Positions 22,726 to 31,064 are shown, counted from the first letter of the stretch. The stretch is 33,816 nt of DNA from Actinomycetes bacterium (GCA_023436925.1 JAEZHJ010000087.1:1-33816), one strand, 5' to 3'. The notes: generated from the letters alone by a model not told the origin. Program-made: numbers and translations.

Positions 22726-23715
22726 TCAGTGGTGGGACCGGTCGGTGGCGCGGCCGGTCAGCAGTCGCCGGGCGAACCGCTGGTAGGCGGCCTCGAGCAT
22801 GGGGGAGCCGACGGCGCCGAGGTGGCCGTGCGGCACGCCCTCGGCGGTCACCTGCTCGACCGGCACCCCGGCGGCGGCCAGATCCTCGGCGAAGCGCTCG
22901 CCCGAGGCGCGCAGGGTGTCGAACTCGGAGTTCTCGATGTAGGCGGGCGGGAACCGGGAGTGGTCAGGAGCCAGACCGGGGAAGTCGTACGCAGTGGCGG
23001 TCGAGTTGGGCCGGCCCAGCACGTACTCGTTGATCTGCACGCACGCCTGCGGGGTGAACTGGAGCGCCGGCGGGGTGGCCTCGATCGCCGCCCTCAGCTC
23101 GTCCCCGGCCTCGGGCAGGTCGGGGTGAAGGACGGGGTAGGCGAGCAGCATCTGCCACGGCCGTTGGCCGGTGTCGGCGGCGTGCAGCGACACCGAGGCG
23201 GCCAAGGTGCCGCCCGCGCTGCCCCCGCCGACAGCGAGCCGCGCCGGGTCGATGCCCAGGTCGGCTGCGTGCTGGCGCACCCAGGTGTAGACGGCGTAGC
23301 TGTCGTCGTGCGGCACCGGCAGGTGCACCTTGTCGTTGCACAGGCGGTAGTCGACCGAAATCACCACGGCACCGGTGCGGTGCGCCATCTGCCGGGCGAA
23401 GTGATCGGCTTCGGGGATGTCCAGATCGCCCCACATGAACGCCCCGCCGTGGAACCACACCAACCCCACTACCGGGTCGGGCGACTGCTGCCGGCGACGG
23501 TAGATCCGGACCGGCACCGGACCGTTCGGTCCGGGGACCTCACGATCCTGGGTGTCGACCTCGGGTAGGCCAGGGTCGCCGAACGGCTCGCCGAAGGCGG
23601 TTCGGGCCGCGTCGGCTGCCGGGTCGTTGAGGATCCCGGGCCCGGGGAAGCCGTCCAGCAGGTGCAGTCTCGCCTGGTAGAGCGGGTGGAACCGGGCAGT
23701 GCGGCGGGCGGTCAT
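22726..23715 (-). CDS. Alpha/beta hydrolase, HSL-type esterase
   Basis: A 329-residue hydrolase of the hormone-sensitive-lipase group. The oxyanion-hole motif is VWFHGGAFMWG (His89-Gly-Gly), the nucleophile elbow is GGGSAGG (Ser166), and the other triad members are Asp266 (NSEFDTLR) and a His in GVPHGHLG (about His296). Upstream in-frame sequence to 23889 is Arg/Pro-rich and has no family similarity, so the ATG at 23715, with AGGAG nine bases upstream, is taken as the start. It would cleave short-chain carboxyl esters in the cytosol; the substrate is unknown. It is followed by the nucleoside-hydrolase-like gene. Upstream, a 207-base gap without recognisable genes (23716-23922) separates it from the sugar permease on the same strand. 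Confidence 0.9.
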   Translation of the reverse strand: MTARRTARFHPLYQARLHLLDGFPGPGILNDPAADAARTAFGEPFGDPGLPEVDTQDREVPGPNGPVPVRIYRRRQQSPDPVVGLVWFHGGAFMWGDLDIPEADHFARQMAHRTGAVVISVDYRLCNDKVHLPVPHDDSYAVYTWVRQHAADLGIDPARLAVGGGSAGGTLAASVSLHAADTGQRPWQMLLAYPVLHPDLPEAGDELRAAIEATPPALQFTPQACVQINEYVLGRPNSTATAYDFPGLAPDHSRFPPAYIENSEFDTLRASGERFAEDLAAAGVPVEQVTAEGVPHGHLGAVGSPMLEAAYQRFARRLLTGRATDRSHH

Positions 23716-23922
23716 CGGCAAGTGCTCCTGGCGGCGGCGGGCGCGGCTGCGGCTCCGGGCAGGCGCTGCAGCGCGCGGTGGCTGGTGCGGTGGCGATCGC
23801 GGCCGACCGGGGCCCGCTGCGCGGGCGTCGGTGACGACCGTCCCCTCATTGTGGCGGGCGGTGACCCCAGGTGAGTGGATCCCGGCCAAGTGGGGGCGTC
23901 GGCGGTGGATTGGAGCGGCCGG

Positions 23923-24756
23923 TCAGCCCTTCTCGGCGCCCTCGGTGGTGCTCATGATCCGGCGCTGGAAGATGAAGAACAGCACAGCCACCGGGATCGT
24001 CATCAGCACCGCCGCGGCCAGCTTCAGCGGGAACTGGCTGCCCGAGCCGAGCTGGCCCGACACCAGCGCGCCCACGCCGGTGGTCAGGGTGTTCAACTCG
24101 GGGGACTGGCGCGAGATGACGAAGTGGGCGAACTCGTTCCAGGAGCCCTGGAAGGACAAGATGGTGAGGGTGATCAGCGCCGGGGTGGCCATCGGCAGGC
24201 TCACCGACCAGAAGCGCCGGAAGACCCCGGCGCCGTCGATCCGGGCCGCTTCCTCCACCGAGACCGGGAGCGAGTCGAAGAACTGCTTCATGATGAAGAT
24301 GCCGGTGGCGTCGACGAGCAGTGGCAGGATCATCCCCCAGTAGGTGTCGAAGATCCCCAGCTGCTTGATGACCAGGAAGCGCGGCACCATCAGCACCACC
24401 GACGGGACGGCCATCACCGCGATGAACAGGCCGAACACGAGGCTGCTGCCCCGGAACTTCATCCGCGACAATGCGTAGGCCGCCGCCGAGTCGAAGACCA
24501 CCCGTGCCACCGTCACGATCACGGTGACGAAGATCGAGTTCGCCGCCCACAGCGGAAGACCGGTGTCGAAGAACAACCGCTCGTAGGCCGCGGCCGTGAA
24601 CGGCGACGGGATCAGCGACAACGGGTTCGCCGTCGCCTCGGCGTCGGTCTTGAACGAGCCCATGACCGCGATCAGGAACGGGTAGATGTACATGGCGGCC
24701 AGCAGGATCAGCACGACGTAGCCCGCGATCAGGCCGGCGGTCACTCGTTGCTTCAC
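23923..24756 (-). CDS. Carbohydrate ABC transporter permease (MalG-like)
   Basis: A 277-residue inner-membrane permease with six hydrophobic helices. The cytoplasmic coupling loop is SVEEAARIDGAGVFRRFWSVSLPMATPAL, the EAA motif of sugar ABC permeases. The N-terminal part (YIYPFLIAVMGSFKT) and the end (IFQRRIMSTTEGAEKG) are typical of the MalG/CUT1 half. It starts with GTG whose bases overlap the stop of the preceding permease (GTGA), so the two are coupled. With its partner permease and the binding lipoprotein it would import an oligosaccharide. No ATP-binding subunit gene lies in the cluster, so a shared multi-sugar ATPase encoded elsewhere is probably used, as in other actinobacteria. Confidence 0.95.
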   Translation of the reverse strand: MKQRVTAGLIAGYVVLILLAAMYIYPFLIAVMGSFKTDAEATANPLSLIPSPFTAAAYERLFFDTGLPLWAANSIFVTVIVTVARVVFDSAAAYALSRMKFRGSSLVFGLFIAVMAVPSVVLMVPRFLVIKQLGIFDTYWGMILPLLVDATGIFIMKQFFDSLPVSVEEAARIDGAGVFRRFWSVSLPMATPALITLTILSFQGSWNEFAHFVISRQSPELNTLTTGVGALVSGQLGSGSQFPLKLAAAVLMTIPVAVLFFIFQRRIMSTTEGAEKG

Positions 24757-25859
24757 GTCGTCACCGCCTTGGCCCGGCGTCGTTCCTTGCCCATGCCGGA
24801 CGGATCCCGCTCCGCCAGCACGGCGCGCTGGATCAGGGTCATCACGATGATGATCAGGAACAGCACGAACGCGATCGCCGCCGCGATCCCCGGGTTGTTG
24901 CCCTCGAAGGCCTGGTTGTAGGCCAGGTAGGCGGGCGAGGTCAGGGTGGGGGCGGCCGGCGTGCCGCGCGTGAGGTACACCTGGTCGAAGACCTGCCAGG
25001 TGCCGATCAGCCCCAGCGTCAGGACGGTGAAGACCGTGGGGCGCAGCATCGGCAGCGTGACGTGGAAGAAGGTCTGCCAGCCCGAGGCGCCGTCCATGAT
25101 CGCGGCCTCGCCGACCTCGGCGCCGATGTTCTGCAGCCCGGCCAGGAACAGCAGCATGAAGGTCCCGGAGGTGGTGAAGACGGCCATCAGGATGAGGACC
25201 AGCTGGGCCACCGAGGGGCCACCCACCCAGTCCCAGGCGGTGACGCCGAGGAAGCCCGGCTGGTCCCAGCCAGCCGGGGCGCCGGTGGCGCCGAACAGCC
25301 CGTACAGCTTGTGCAGCAGGTAGGTCGGATCGGCGAACCAGTTGGGCCCTTTGATCGAGAACCAGGCCAGCACGGCGTTCACCGCACCGGAGGCCTGGAA
25401 CAGGAACAGGAACACCCCGGTGATAGCGATCGAGGAGGTGACGGAGGGGAAGTAGAAGGCGGTGCGGAAGAAGCCCTTGGCCCTGAGCATCCGCCGGTTG
25501 ACCTGGATCGCCAGGAAGAGGGCCAGCGCGGTCTGCAGCGGCACTACGAACAGGACGTAGTAGACGTTGTTGCGGATCGAGCGCCCGAACAGCTCCCGGG
25601 TCAGGCCCGGCTCGGTCACGATCGCGGCGTAGTTCTCACCGCCGACGAAGTTCACCCGCGGATTGCCGATCGGCGAGAAGCGCCCGTTCCAGTCGGTGAA
25701 GGACACCCACAGGGCGAGCAGGATCGGCGCGATGAGGAAGACGCCGATGACCACGATCGCGGGTGCGACGAAGAGCCAGCCGGCGCCCTGGTCACCTCCG
25801 GCTCCGCCCCCGCCACGCCTGCGTCGCGTGGCGGGAGCGGTGGTGGCCGTAGCGGTCAT
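24753..25859 (-). CDS. Sugar ABC transporter permease (MalF-like)
   Basis: A 368-residue permease. A long, partly disordered N-terminus with RRRRGGGGAGGDQG precedes the first helix WLFVAPAIVVIGVFLIAPILLALWVSFTDW. The EAA loop is EVGEAAIMDGASGWQTFFHVTLPMLRPTVF. A large periplasmic-side insertion between helices 3 and 4 (residues about 170-225, rich in Trp, Gly and Pro) is longer than in many CUT1 permeases. It starts four bases after the binding-protein stop and ends overlapping the MalG-like gene. Together they form the membrane channel of a carbohydrate importer. The substrate is not identifiable from the permeases alone. Confidence 0.95.
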   Translation of the reverse strand: MTATATTAPATRRRRGGGGAGGDQGAGWLFVAPAIVVIGVFLIAPILLALWVSFTDWNGRFSPIGNPRVNFVGGENYAAIVTEPGLTRELFGRSIRNNVYYVLFVVPLQTALALFLAIQVNRRMLRAKGFFRTAFYFPSVTSSIAITGVFLFLFQASGAVNAVLAWFSIKGPNWFADPTYLLHKLYGLFGATGAPAGWDQPGFLGVTAWDWVGGPSVAQLVLILMAVFTTSGTFMLLFLAGLQNIGAEVGEAAIMDGASGWQTFFHVTLPMLRPTVFTVLTLGLIGTWQVFDQVYLTRGTPAAPTLTSPAYLAYNQAFEGNNPGIAAAIAFVLFLIIIVMTLIQRAVLAERDPSGMGKERRRAKAVTT

Positions 25860-25863
25860 CGCA

Positions 25864-27096
25864 TCACCCGACGATGGACTCGAGCTGGCCCTGGGTCTTG
25901 TCCAGGATCGCCTTCGGGTCGCCGTCGGCCAGCGTCGTGATCGCGTTGTTGAACTCGCTGATCACATCACTCGAGCCGCGGATCGCCAGGGGACTGGTGG
26001 CGTAGGAGGCGCCCGCGACGAAGGCCTGGTTCTGCGGGAACTCGTCGGCGTAGGTCTTCGCCGCCGCCTCCGAGGACGGGATCACGCCGAAGGCGTCGGA
26101 GAACTTCAGCTGCTGCTCGTCCGAGGTGAGGTACTCCACCAGTTCGGTGGCCTTCGCCGCGGTCGCCGCGCCTTCCGGGATTCCCCAACACACCGAGAAC
26201 GTGAAGGTGCCCTTGCCGACCGGTCCGGCCGGCAGCTCGACCACCGTCGTGTTGACGTCGGGGAAGTCGTTCTCCAGGGCGCCGTTGATCCACGGACCCT
26301 CGATCACCATGGCGGCGGTGCCCTTGCCGAAGGCCTCGCCGGCCCAGCCCGCGCCGAGGTCGGCAGGCCACTTCAGGCTGCCGTCCTTGAGCAGGTCCTT
26401 GATGTACTGCAGCGCCTCGACGTTCTGCTGCGAGTTCGCGGTCGCCTTGCCGTCGGTGACCAGCTGTCCGCCGTTCTGGGCCATGAACACCCCGACCCGG
26501 GCGTACTCGGCGCCCATCGACAGACCCGTCACCTTGCCCTTGGTGAGCTTCTCCGCCACCTTCTTGAGGTCGTCCCAGGTCTTCGGCACGTCCGCATCGC
26601 TCAGGCCGGCGTCCTCCCACAGGTCGGTGTTGATGACCAGCGCGAGGGTCGAGAAGTCCTTCGGAGCACACGTGAACGTGCCCTCATAGGTGAACGTCTC
26701 GCGCAGCGCGGGATAGAAGCTGTTGGCATTCGGCAGGTTCTGCGCGTATGGCTCCAGGTACTGGTCGCTGGCGTAGGTCTGGAACTGGTCCCAGTTCATG
26801 TAGAAGACGTCCGGGGGCACGTCCCCGGCGAAGCCCTGGGCGAGCTCCTGGTTGAGGTCGGCCGCGGGGATCACCTGGACGGTGACACCCGAGCTCTGGC
26901 CCCAGGCATCGACCGCCGCCTGGACGGCCTTCGTCTCGGCGTCGCCCGACGACCCGATCAGCATCTTCATCTGGGTGACCTCGGTGCTGGCCTGGGTGGA
27001 CTGGCCACCGCCGCCGCCACCACCGCTGCAGGCCGCGAGAGTGAGCGCCATCGCCCCGGCCAGGGCCGGGAGGGCGAGAGTTCGGAAGGATTTCAT
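25864..27096 (-). CDS. Sugar ABC transporter substrate-binding lipoprotein
   Basis: A 410-residue extracellular binding protein. The N-terminus has a signal peptide with lipobox LAAC (Cys23), followed by a glycine-rich linker. The mature part has CUT1 features: DGKATANSQQNVEALQYIKDLLKDG, FGKGTAAMVIEGPWINGALENDFPDVN, and a C-terminal region AKTYADEFPQNQAFVAGASYA. It would be acylated on Cys23, in keeping with the lnt gene in this window, and deliver a mono- or oligosaccharide to the two permeases. The ATG follows AAAGGAAC. It lies 25 bases after the LacI gene and four before the first permease, so LacI, binding protein and permeases form one operon. Confidence 0.95.
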   Translation of the reverse strand: MKSFRTLALPALAGAMALTLAACSGGGGGGGQSTQASTEVTQMKMLIGSSGDAETKAVQAAVDAWGQSSGVTVQVIPAADLNQELAQGFAGDVPPDVFYMNWDQFQTYASDQYLEPYAQNLPNANSFYPALRETFTYEGTFTCAPKDFSTLALVINTDLWEDAGLSDADVPKTWDDLKKVAEKLTKGKVTGLSMGAEYARVGVFMAQNGGQLVTDGKATANSQQNVEALQYIKDLLKDGSLKWPADLGAGWAGEAFGKGTAAMVIEGPWINGALENDFPDVNTTVVELPAGPVGKGTFTFSVCWGIPEGAATAAKATELVEYLTSDEQQLKFSDAFGVIPSSEAAAKTYADEFPQNQAFVAGASYATSPLAIRGSSDVISEFNNAITTLADGDPKAILDKTQGQLESIVG

Positions 27097-27121
27097 GGGG
27101 GTGTTCCTTTCGGGGTGGGTG

Positions 27122-28138
27122 TCAGACCCGCCTTCTGGTGGCTATACCCCACCGGGGGTCTGTTCTCGTGACGAGCCGGGGTGGGACGAGCCGCCGAGCG
27201 GCCTGCCCTCCGGGCTGTTCGAGGGCCGCCAGGATCTCCCTGGCGACCGAGCCGAGCTGCTGGTCGACGCTGCTGAAGCCGAAACTGGTGGCCAGCGCGG
27301 TGTTGTCGAACCCGACCACGGGCAGGCTCGTCCCGGCCTGGCCGATCGCGGTGACCATCCCCACCGCCAGGGAGTCCGAGGCGCACACTACGGCGTCGAC
27401 GTCCTGGCCGAGCAGGCGCGGCGCGGCCGCGATGGCTGAGCTGAGCCGATCCTCGCACCGAACGGTGAGCCGCTCGATCTCCTCCGCGCGGTGGCCGAGT
27501 TGCTGCATCACCGTGACCCAGCCGGCCAGCCGGTCGTCCCCGGTGGGGGAGCCCGCCGGCCAGCCGAGGAACCCGATCCGGCGGTGTCCGGCGTCCACCA
27601 GGGCCTGTGCGGCGGCGATCGTGCCGGCGCGTCCGTCGACGTCGACCCAGGGGTGGGGGGAGCGGTCGTCCGCATGCTCCCACGGGCGCCCGAAGGCGAC
27701 GAACGGGATGCCGCTGGCGACCAACTCGGCCGGCCGGGGGTCGCCCGGGTGCGTGTCGGTGAGGATGAACTCGCCGGCCAGGCTCTGGGCGGCCATCTGC
27801 CGGATGGTGGCGACCTCGTCGGCCTCGCTGTCGGCGGTGAACAGCATCATGTGCTTGTCGTAGCGGTGGGCCTCGGTGCTGAGCTCGTGCAGCAGGCGGT
27901 CGAACAGCGCCCCGGCGCGGTCCTCGTCGGAGTGGCGGACGCGGATGCCGAGGGTGCCGGTCCGCTGCTGGCGCAGCAGCCGGGCGCGCACGTTGACGGT
28001 GTAGCCGAGTTCCGTGATCGACTGCTGGACGCGAAGGCGGGTCTCAGCCCGGACCAGCGTCGGCTGGTTCAGGACGTTGCTGACGGTCTGCGGAGACACC
28101 CCGGCATGGGCGGCGACGTCGGCGAGCCTGACGGCCAT
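27122..28138 (-). CDS. LacI family transcriptional regulator
   Basis: A 338-residue repressor. The N-terminal helix-turn-helix and hinge are MAVRLADVAAHAGVSPQTVSNVLNQP and IQQSITELGYTVNVRARLLR-like sequence (residues 1-58). They are followed by a periplasmic-binding-protein-like ligand domain with RTGTLGIRV, VDAGHRRIGFLGWP, DAVVCASDSLAVGMV, and VVGFDNTALAT. It begins with ATG after GGGAGGAGG. As the first gene of the operon it would control its own expression together with the binding protein and permeases, and probably the divergent debranching-type glucosidase, through the palindrome at 28213-28226. The inducer is probably the transported sugar. Confidence 0.95.
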   Translation of the reverse strand: MAVRLADVAAHAGVSPQTVSNVLNQPTLVRAETRLRVQQSITELGYTVNVRARLLRQQRTGTLGIRVRHSDEDRAGALFDRLLHELSTEAHRYDKHMMLFTADSEADEVATIRQMAAQSLAGEFILTDTHPGDPRPAELVASGIPFVAFGRPWEHADDRSPHPWVDVDGRAGTIAAAQALVDAGHRRIGFLGWPAGSPTGDDRLAGWVTVMQQLGHRAEEIERLTVRCEDRLSSAIAAAPRLLGQDVDAVVCASDSLAVGMVTAIGQAGTSLPVVGFDNTALATSFGFSSVDQQLGSVAREILAALEQPGGQAARRLVPPRLVTRTDPRWGIATRRRV

Positions 28139-28212
28139 CGCGCCTCCTCCCGGCGTCCTTGCGTAGTGCGGGACTGGCGGACCGCGTCGGGCCGATAGGG
28201 GCGGGAGCGGAC

Positions 28213-28241
28213 TTGGATCGATCTAAGATGCAAGCTAGCGT
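28213..28241 (+). promoter_or_regulatory. Candidate LacI operator and promoter of the debranching-type glucosidase gene
   Basis: TTGGATCGATCTAA (28213-28226) is a palindrome matching its reverse complement at 12 of 14 positions, with the central CG typical of LacI-family operators. TTGGAT (28213-28218) and TAGCGT (28236-28241), 17 bases apart, would make a promoter for the gene at 28294, so bound repressor would cover the -35. It lies about 75 bases upstream of the LacI start on the other strand and could serve both directions. Confidence 0.5.
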
Positions 28242-28293
28242 ACAGAGGAAGCGAGAGGAACCCCCTCCTCGGCACCGTTAGGGATCTGAAACC

Positions 28294-30159
28294 ATGAGCC
28301 GTCGGTACCTCCAGCCGTTCCTCAATGACGAGGAGGTGGTGATCGCCGCACCCACGCAGGTGTGGTCCGACCCGGGCGGCAGCTACGGCGAGAAGTCGAT
28401 CCACGGCGTCTACCACGGCGACTGGCGCTACGTCCGGGCGGCTCGCCTCGAGGTGGACGGCCTGGCACCGGAGCCCGCCGGCACGGAGCGGTGGCGTGGC
28501 GGACGCGTCGTGGTGTGCTTCGCCCGCGGCGGGAGCGGTGGCGAGGCGGTCGACGCGCGGCTGCTGATCCGGTGGAGCCGGCAGGTGGCGGCCGGCCAGG
28601 TGGTCGAGACCGTCGTCGTGCACAACGGTCTCGACACCGCGGTGCAGACCACCGTCGAGCTCGGCCTGGAGATCGAGTTCGGTGAGCTCCAGTACATCAA
28701 GGCGGGCGACCCGCGTCCGGTGGAGTGCCGCTTCGAGCAGGTGGCCGACGGCCTGCGCGCCTGTGACGGCACGCGCAGCCTGCTCGTGGTCGCGGGCGGG
28801 GGGCGGATCTCTCGCGAGGGCAACCTGGTGCGGGTGACCGCTGACCTGACGGTGCCGGCCCGCGGGAGCGAGGAGTTCGCCGTCCGGCTGGAACTGGCCG
28901 ACAGCACCGCCGTGGCGACCTCCGGGACGGCGCGGATCGCCGACCTGCCCGACAGTGGGGACCCCCGCCTGGACGCCTGGGCGCGGCAGGCCCTGGACGA
29001 CTGCCGCTCGCTGCTGCTGGACGCCGGCGAAGGGGCCTTCGTGGCCGCCGGCGCTCCGTGGTTCCTGACCCTCTTCGGCCGGGACTCCCTGATCAGCGCC
29101 CGGTTCCTGCTGCCGGTGGCCCCCGAGCTCGCTTTGGGGACGCTGCGCACCCTGGCTGCGCGCCAAGGCAGACGCGTCGATCCGGACAGTGCCGAGCAGC
29201 CCGGCAAGATCCTGCACGAACTGCGCGCCGGCGAGCTGCGACTGCCCGGCGAGGGGGTGACGCTGCCGCCGGTCTACTACGGCACGGTGGACGCCACGGC
29301 GCTGTGGATCATCCTGCTGCACGACACCTGGCGGGCGGGGGTGGGGGACGAGCACGTTGCGGCGCTGCTCGACAACCTCACGGCAGCTCTGGGCTGGTTG
29401 CGCGACTACGCCTGCCCGGGCGACAGCGGGTTCCTGCGCTACTTCGACGAGTCGGGCCACGGTCTGGCGAACCAGGGCTGGAAGGATTCCGGCGACGCCG
29501 TCCGGTTCCGCGACGGCCGGACGGCCCAGGGCTCGATCGCCCTGGCGGAGGTCCAGGCGCAGGCCTGCCTGGCCGCCGAGTGCGGCGCGGACCTGCTGGA
29601 CGCCTTCGGGGGCGACGGGGCGCCGTGGCGGGCCTGGGCTGCGCAGCTCAGGGACCGGTTCCGGGCGGCGTTCTGGGTTGAGCGGGATGGGGAACGCTTC
29701 CCGGCGATCGCCCTCGACGGCTCGAACGTCCCGGTCGACGCGATGACCTCCAACATGGGCCAGTTGATCGGCACCACCCTGCTCGATGCGGAGGAGGAGG
29801 CCCTGGTGGCGCGGCTGCTGCTCGATCCGCGGAACTCGTCCGGTTTCGGGTTGCGCACCATGTCCTCCGACGAGGCCGGGTTCTGGCCGCTGTCGTACCA
29901 CTGCGGCAGCGTCTGGGTGCACGACACCGCGATCGCCATCGAAGGGCTGCTGCGGGCCGGCCTGCCCGGCCCGGCCCGCCGGCTCGCCGAGCAATTGCTG
30001 CGCGCCGTCGAAGGGTTCGACTGGCGGGCTCCGGAATTGTTCGCGGGCTTCAGCGACAGCCAGGTCAGCCGACCGGTGAGCTACCCGGCCTCCTGCCGCC
30101 CGCAGGGTTGGGCGGCCGCCGCGGTCGTCCCGGTGTACCGGGCGCTGACCCTGGTCTAG
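28294..30159 (+). CDS. Glycogen-debranching-type amylo-alpha-1,6-glucosidase
   Basis: A 621-residue protein. Residues 10-215 are the N-terminal domain of bacterial debranching-type proteins (IHGVYHGDWRYVRAARLEVDG ... GGRVVVCFARG). The rest is an alpha/alpha-toroid catalytic domain with PWFLTLFGRDSLISARFLLP, YGTVDATALWIILLHDTW, ANQGWKDSGDAVRF, GFGLRTMSS, and YHCGSVWVHDTAIAIEGLLRAG. The Asp of KDSGD and the Glu/Asp of the C-terminal blocks are likely acid and base. There is no signal peptide, so it acts in the cytosol on an imported or storage glucan, releasing glucose. AGGGA precedes the ATG. The divergent LacI-ABC operon and shared operator indicate that it degrades the transported sugar rather than housekeeping glycogen. 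Confidence 0.87.
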   Translation: MSRRYLQPFLNDEEVVIAAPTQVWSDPGGSYGEKSIHGVYHGDWRYVRAARLEVDGLAPEPAGTERWRGGRVVVCFARGGSGGEAVDARLLIRWSRQVAAGQVVETVVVHNGLDTAVQTTVELGLEIEFGELQYIKAGDPRPVECRFEQVADGLRACDGTRSLLVVAGGGRISREGNLVRVTADLTVPARGSEEFAVRLELADSTAVATSGTARIADLPDSGDPRLDAWARQALDDCRSLLLDAGEGAFVAAGAPWFLTLFGRDSLISARFLLPVAPELALGTLRTLAARQGRRVDPDSAEQPGKILHELRAGELRLPGEGVTLPPVYYGTVDATALWIILLHDTWRAGVGDEHVAALLDNLTAALGWLRDYACPGDSGFLRYFDESGHGLANQGWKDSGDAVRFRDGRTAQGSIALAEVQAQACLAAECGADLLDAFGGDGAPWRAWAAQLRDRFRAAFWVERDGERFPAIALDGSNVPVDAMTSNMGQLIGTTLLDAEEEALVARLLLDPRNSSGFGLRTMSSDEAGFWPLSYHCGSVWVHDTAIAIEGLLRAGLPGPARRLAEQLLRAVEGFDWRAPELFAGFSDSQVSRPVSYPASCRPQGWAAAAVVPVYRALTLV

Positions 30160-30163
30160 GTGG

Positions 30164-30185
30164 CGCGACCCCGGCGGCGGTCGCG
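30164..30185 (+). terminator. Candidate terminator hairpin after the debranching-type gene
   Basis: CGCGACC (30164-30170) pairs with GGTCGCG (30179-30185) around an eight-base loop, five bases after the stop codon. It is GC-rich and has no T-tract. Confidence 0.45.
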
Positions 30186-30205
30186 GGTGTGAGGACGGAC
30201 GCCGC

Positions 30206-30211
30206 TAGAGT
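30206..30211 (+). promoter_or_regulatory. Candidate -10 box for leaderless GNAT gene
   Basis: TAGAGT is followed by exactly seven bases and the ATG at 30219, with no Shine-Dalgarno sequence. It is the same box and spacing as for the genes at 11451 and 13963. Confidence 0.6.
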
Positions 30212-30218
30212 CGCGGCC

Positions 30219-30776
30219 ATGCCTTCCTTTCCCGATGTGGTCATCGAGCGCCACGGCGTCCGGTTGCGGGCGCTCAGCGAGGACGACGTGCCACTGATCG
30301 CCGTGGCGTGCTCTGACCCGGTGACGCAGCACTGGCTGCCGGTGCCACGTCCGTACACCGAGGAGTCCGCCCGGGTGTTCGTGCACCAGATCGCTCGCGA
30401 CGAACTGGCGTCCGGCAACGCCATTGAGCGCGCGATCGAGGTGGAAGGCCAGTTCGTGGGCGTGATCGGGCTGAAGCGCACCGACTGGCCGGCCGCGCAG
30501 ACCGAGGCCGGCTACTGGCTCGGCCCCTGGGCGCGTGGCCGTGGGGTGATGACCCGAGCGTTGTGTGCGATCACCGACTGGGCGCTGGACGACTGCGGCA
30601 TCGAACGGGTGGAGGTGCGGGCCGCCCCCGGCAACACCGCCTCGCTGGCGACCGCGCGGAAGGCGGGCTTCGTCGAAGAGGGCACCCTGCGCAGCGCCGG
30701 CCTGGTGTACGACGGCCGCGTCGACCTGGTCGTGTTCAGCCGGTTGCGGTCCGACCCGCGTCCCGGCTTCGACTGA
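30219..30776 (+). CDS. GNAT family N-acetyltransferase (RimJ/RimL-like)
   Basis: A 185-residue acetyltransferase. Family pieces in order are VRLRALSEDDVPLIAVACSD, the QFVGVIGLKRTD strand, the acetyl-CoA pyrophosphate loop AGYWLGPWARGRGVMTRAL (R-G-R-G-V-M-T), and ERVEVRAAPGNTASLATARKAGFVEEGTLRSAGLVYDGR. The last block is typical of RimJ/RimL-like members that acetylate N-termini of ribosomal proteins, other proteins or small amines. The N-S/T-A-S-x-x-x-x-x-K-x-G-F motif is intact. The start is set by the TAGAGT-N7-ATG leaderless pattern. It is a single gene, convergent with the small tail-anchored protein 18 bases away. The substrate is unknown. Confidence 0.92.
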   Translation: MPSFPDVVIERHGVRLRALSEDDVPLIAVACSDPVTQHWLPVPRPYTEESARVFVHQIARDELASGNAIERAIEVEGQFVGVIGLKRTDWPAAQTEAGYWLGPWARGRGVMTRALCAITDWALDDCGIERVEVRAAPGNTASLATARKAGFVEEGTLRSAGLVYDGRVDLVVFSRLRSDPRPGFD

Positions 30777-30794
30777 GCCAGCACGGCTCGCCGG

Positions 30795-31064
30795 TCACCA
30801 GATGCCGGCAATCAGCATTCCCGCGATGATGATGACCACCGCCGCGAAGAAGGCCAGCCGGAGTGTCCGCGTGGGCGTCGTGGTGCTTACGTCCATGCCA
30901 GGCTGGGCGAGTTCGCGGGGGACCGGGTCGAGCAGTTCGACCGGCTCGGTGTGGTCCGGGTCGGCGCTGTCGCGCAGCGGATCGTGAAGGGGGCCGCCCG
31001 GGGTCAGCCAGCGCGCGGTCACCGGGTCGAACCGCTCCGGCGGCGGGGGCAGCGTCTGGGCCAT
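30795..31064 (-). CDS. Small protein with C-terminal membrane helix
   Basis: An 89-residue protein. The N-terminal two thirds are hydrophilic and Pro/Asp-rich (MAQTLPPPPERFDPVTARWLTPGG, DPDHTEPVELLDPVPREL). The last 22 residues form one membrane helix, FFAAVVIIIAGMLIAGIW, preceded by a positively charged TRTLRLA. This is the layout of a tail-anchored protein, with the soluble part in the cytoplasm. GGAAGG eight bases before the ATG supports the start. I do not recognise a family. It follows the peptide/oxygenase/ferredoxin-like operon on the same strand with a 78-base gap, so it could be transcribed with it, but this is uncertain. Confidence 0.75.
   Translation of the reverse strand: MAQTLPPPPERFDPVTARWLTPGGPLHDPLRDSADPDHTEPVELLDPVPRELAQPGMDVSTTTPTRTLRLAFFAAVVIIIAGMLIAGIW

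Noticed and set aside
23716..23889. N-terminal extension of the HSL-type hydrolase
   Set aside because: The extension is Arg/Pro-rich without similarity, while the ATG at 23715 has a good ribosome binding site and a normal family start.
28069..29994. Long minus-strand open frame opposite the debranching-type gene
   Set aside because: Antisense of a clear glucosidase; Arg/Gln/Pro-rich with no family blocks.
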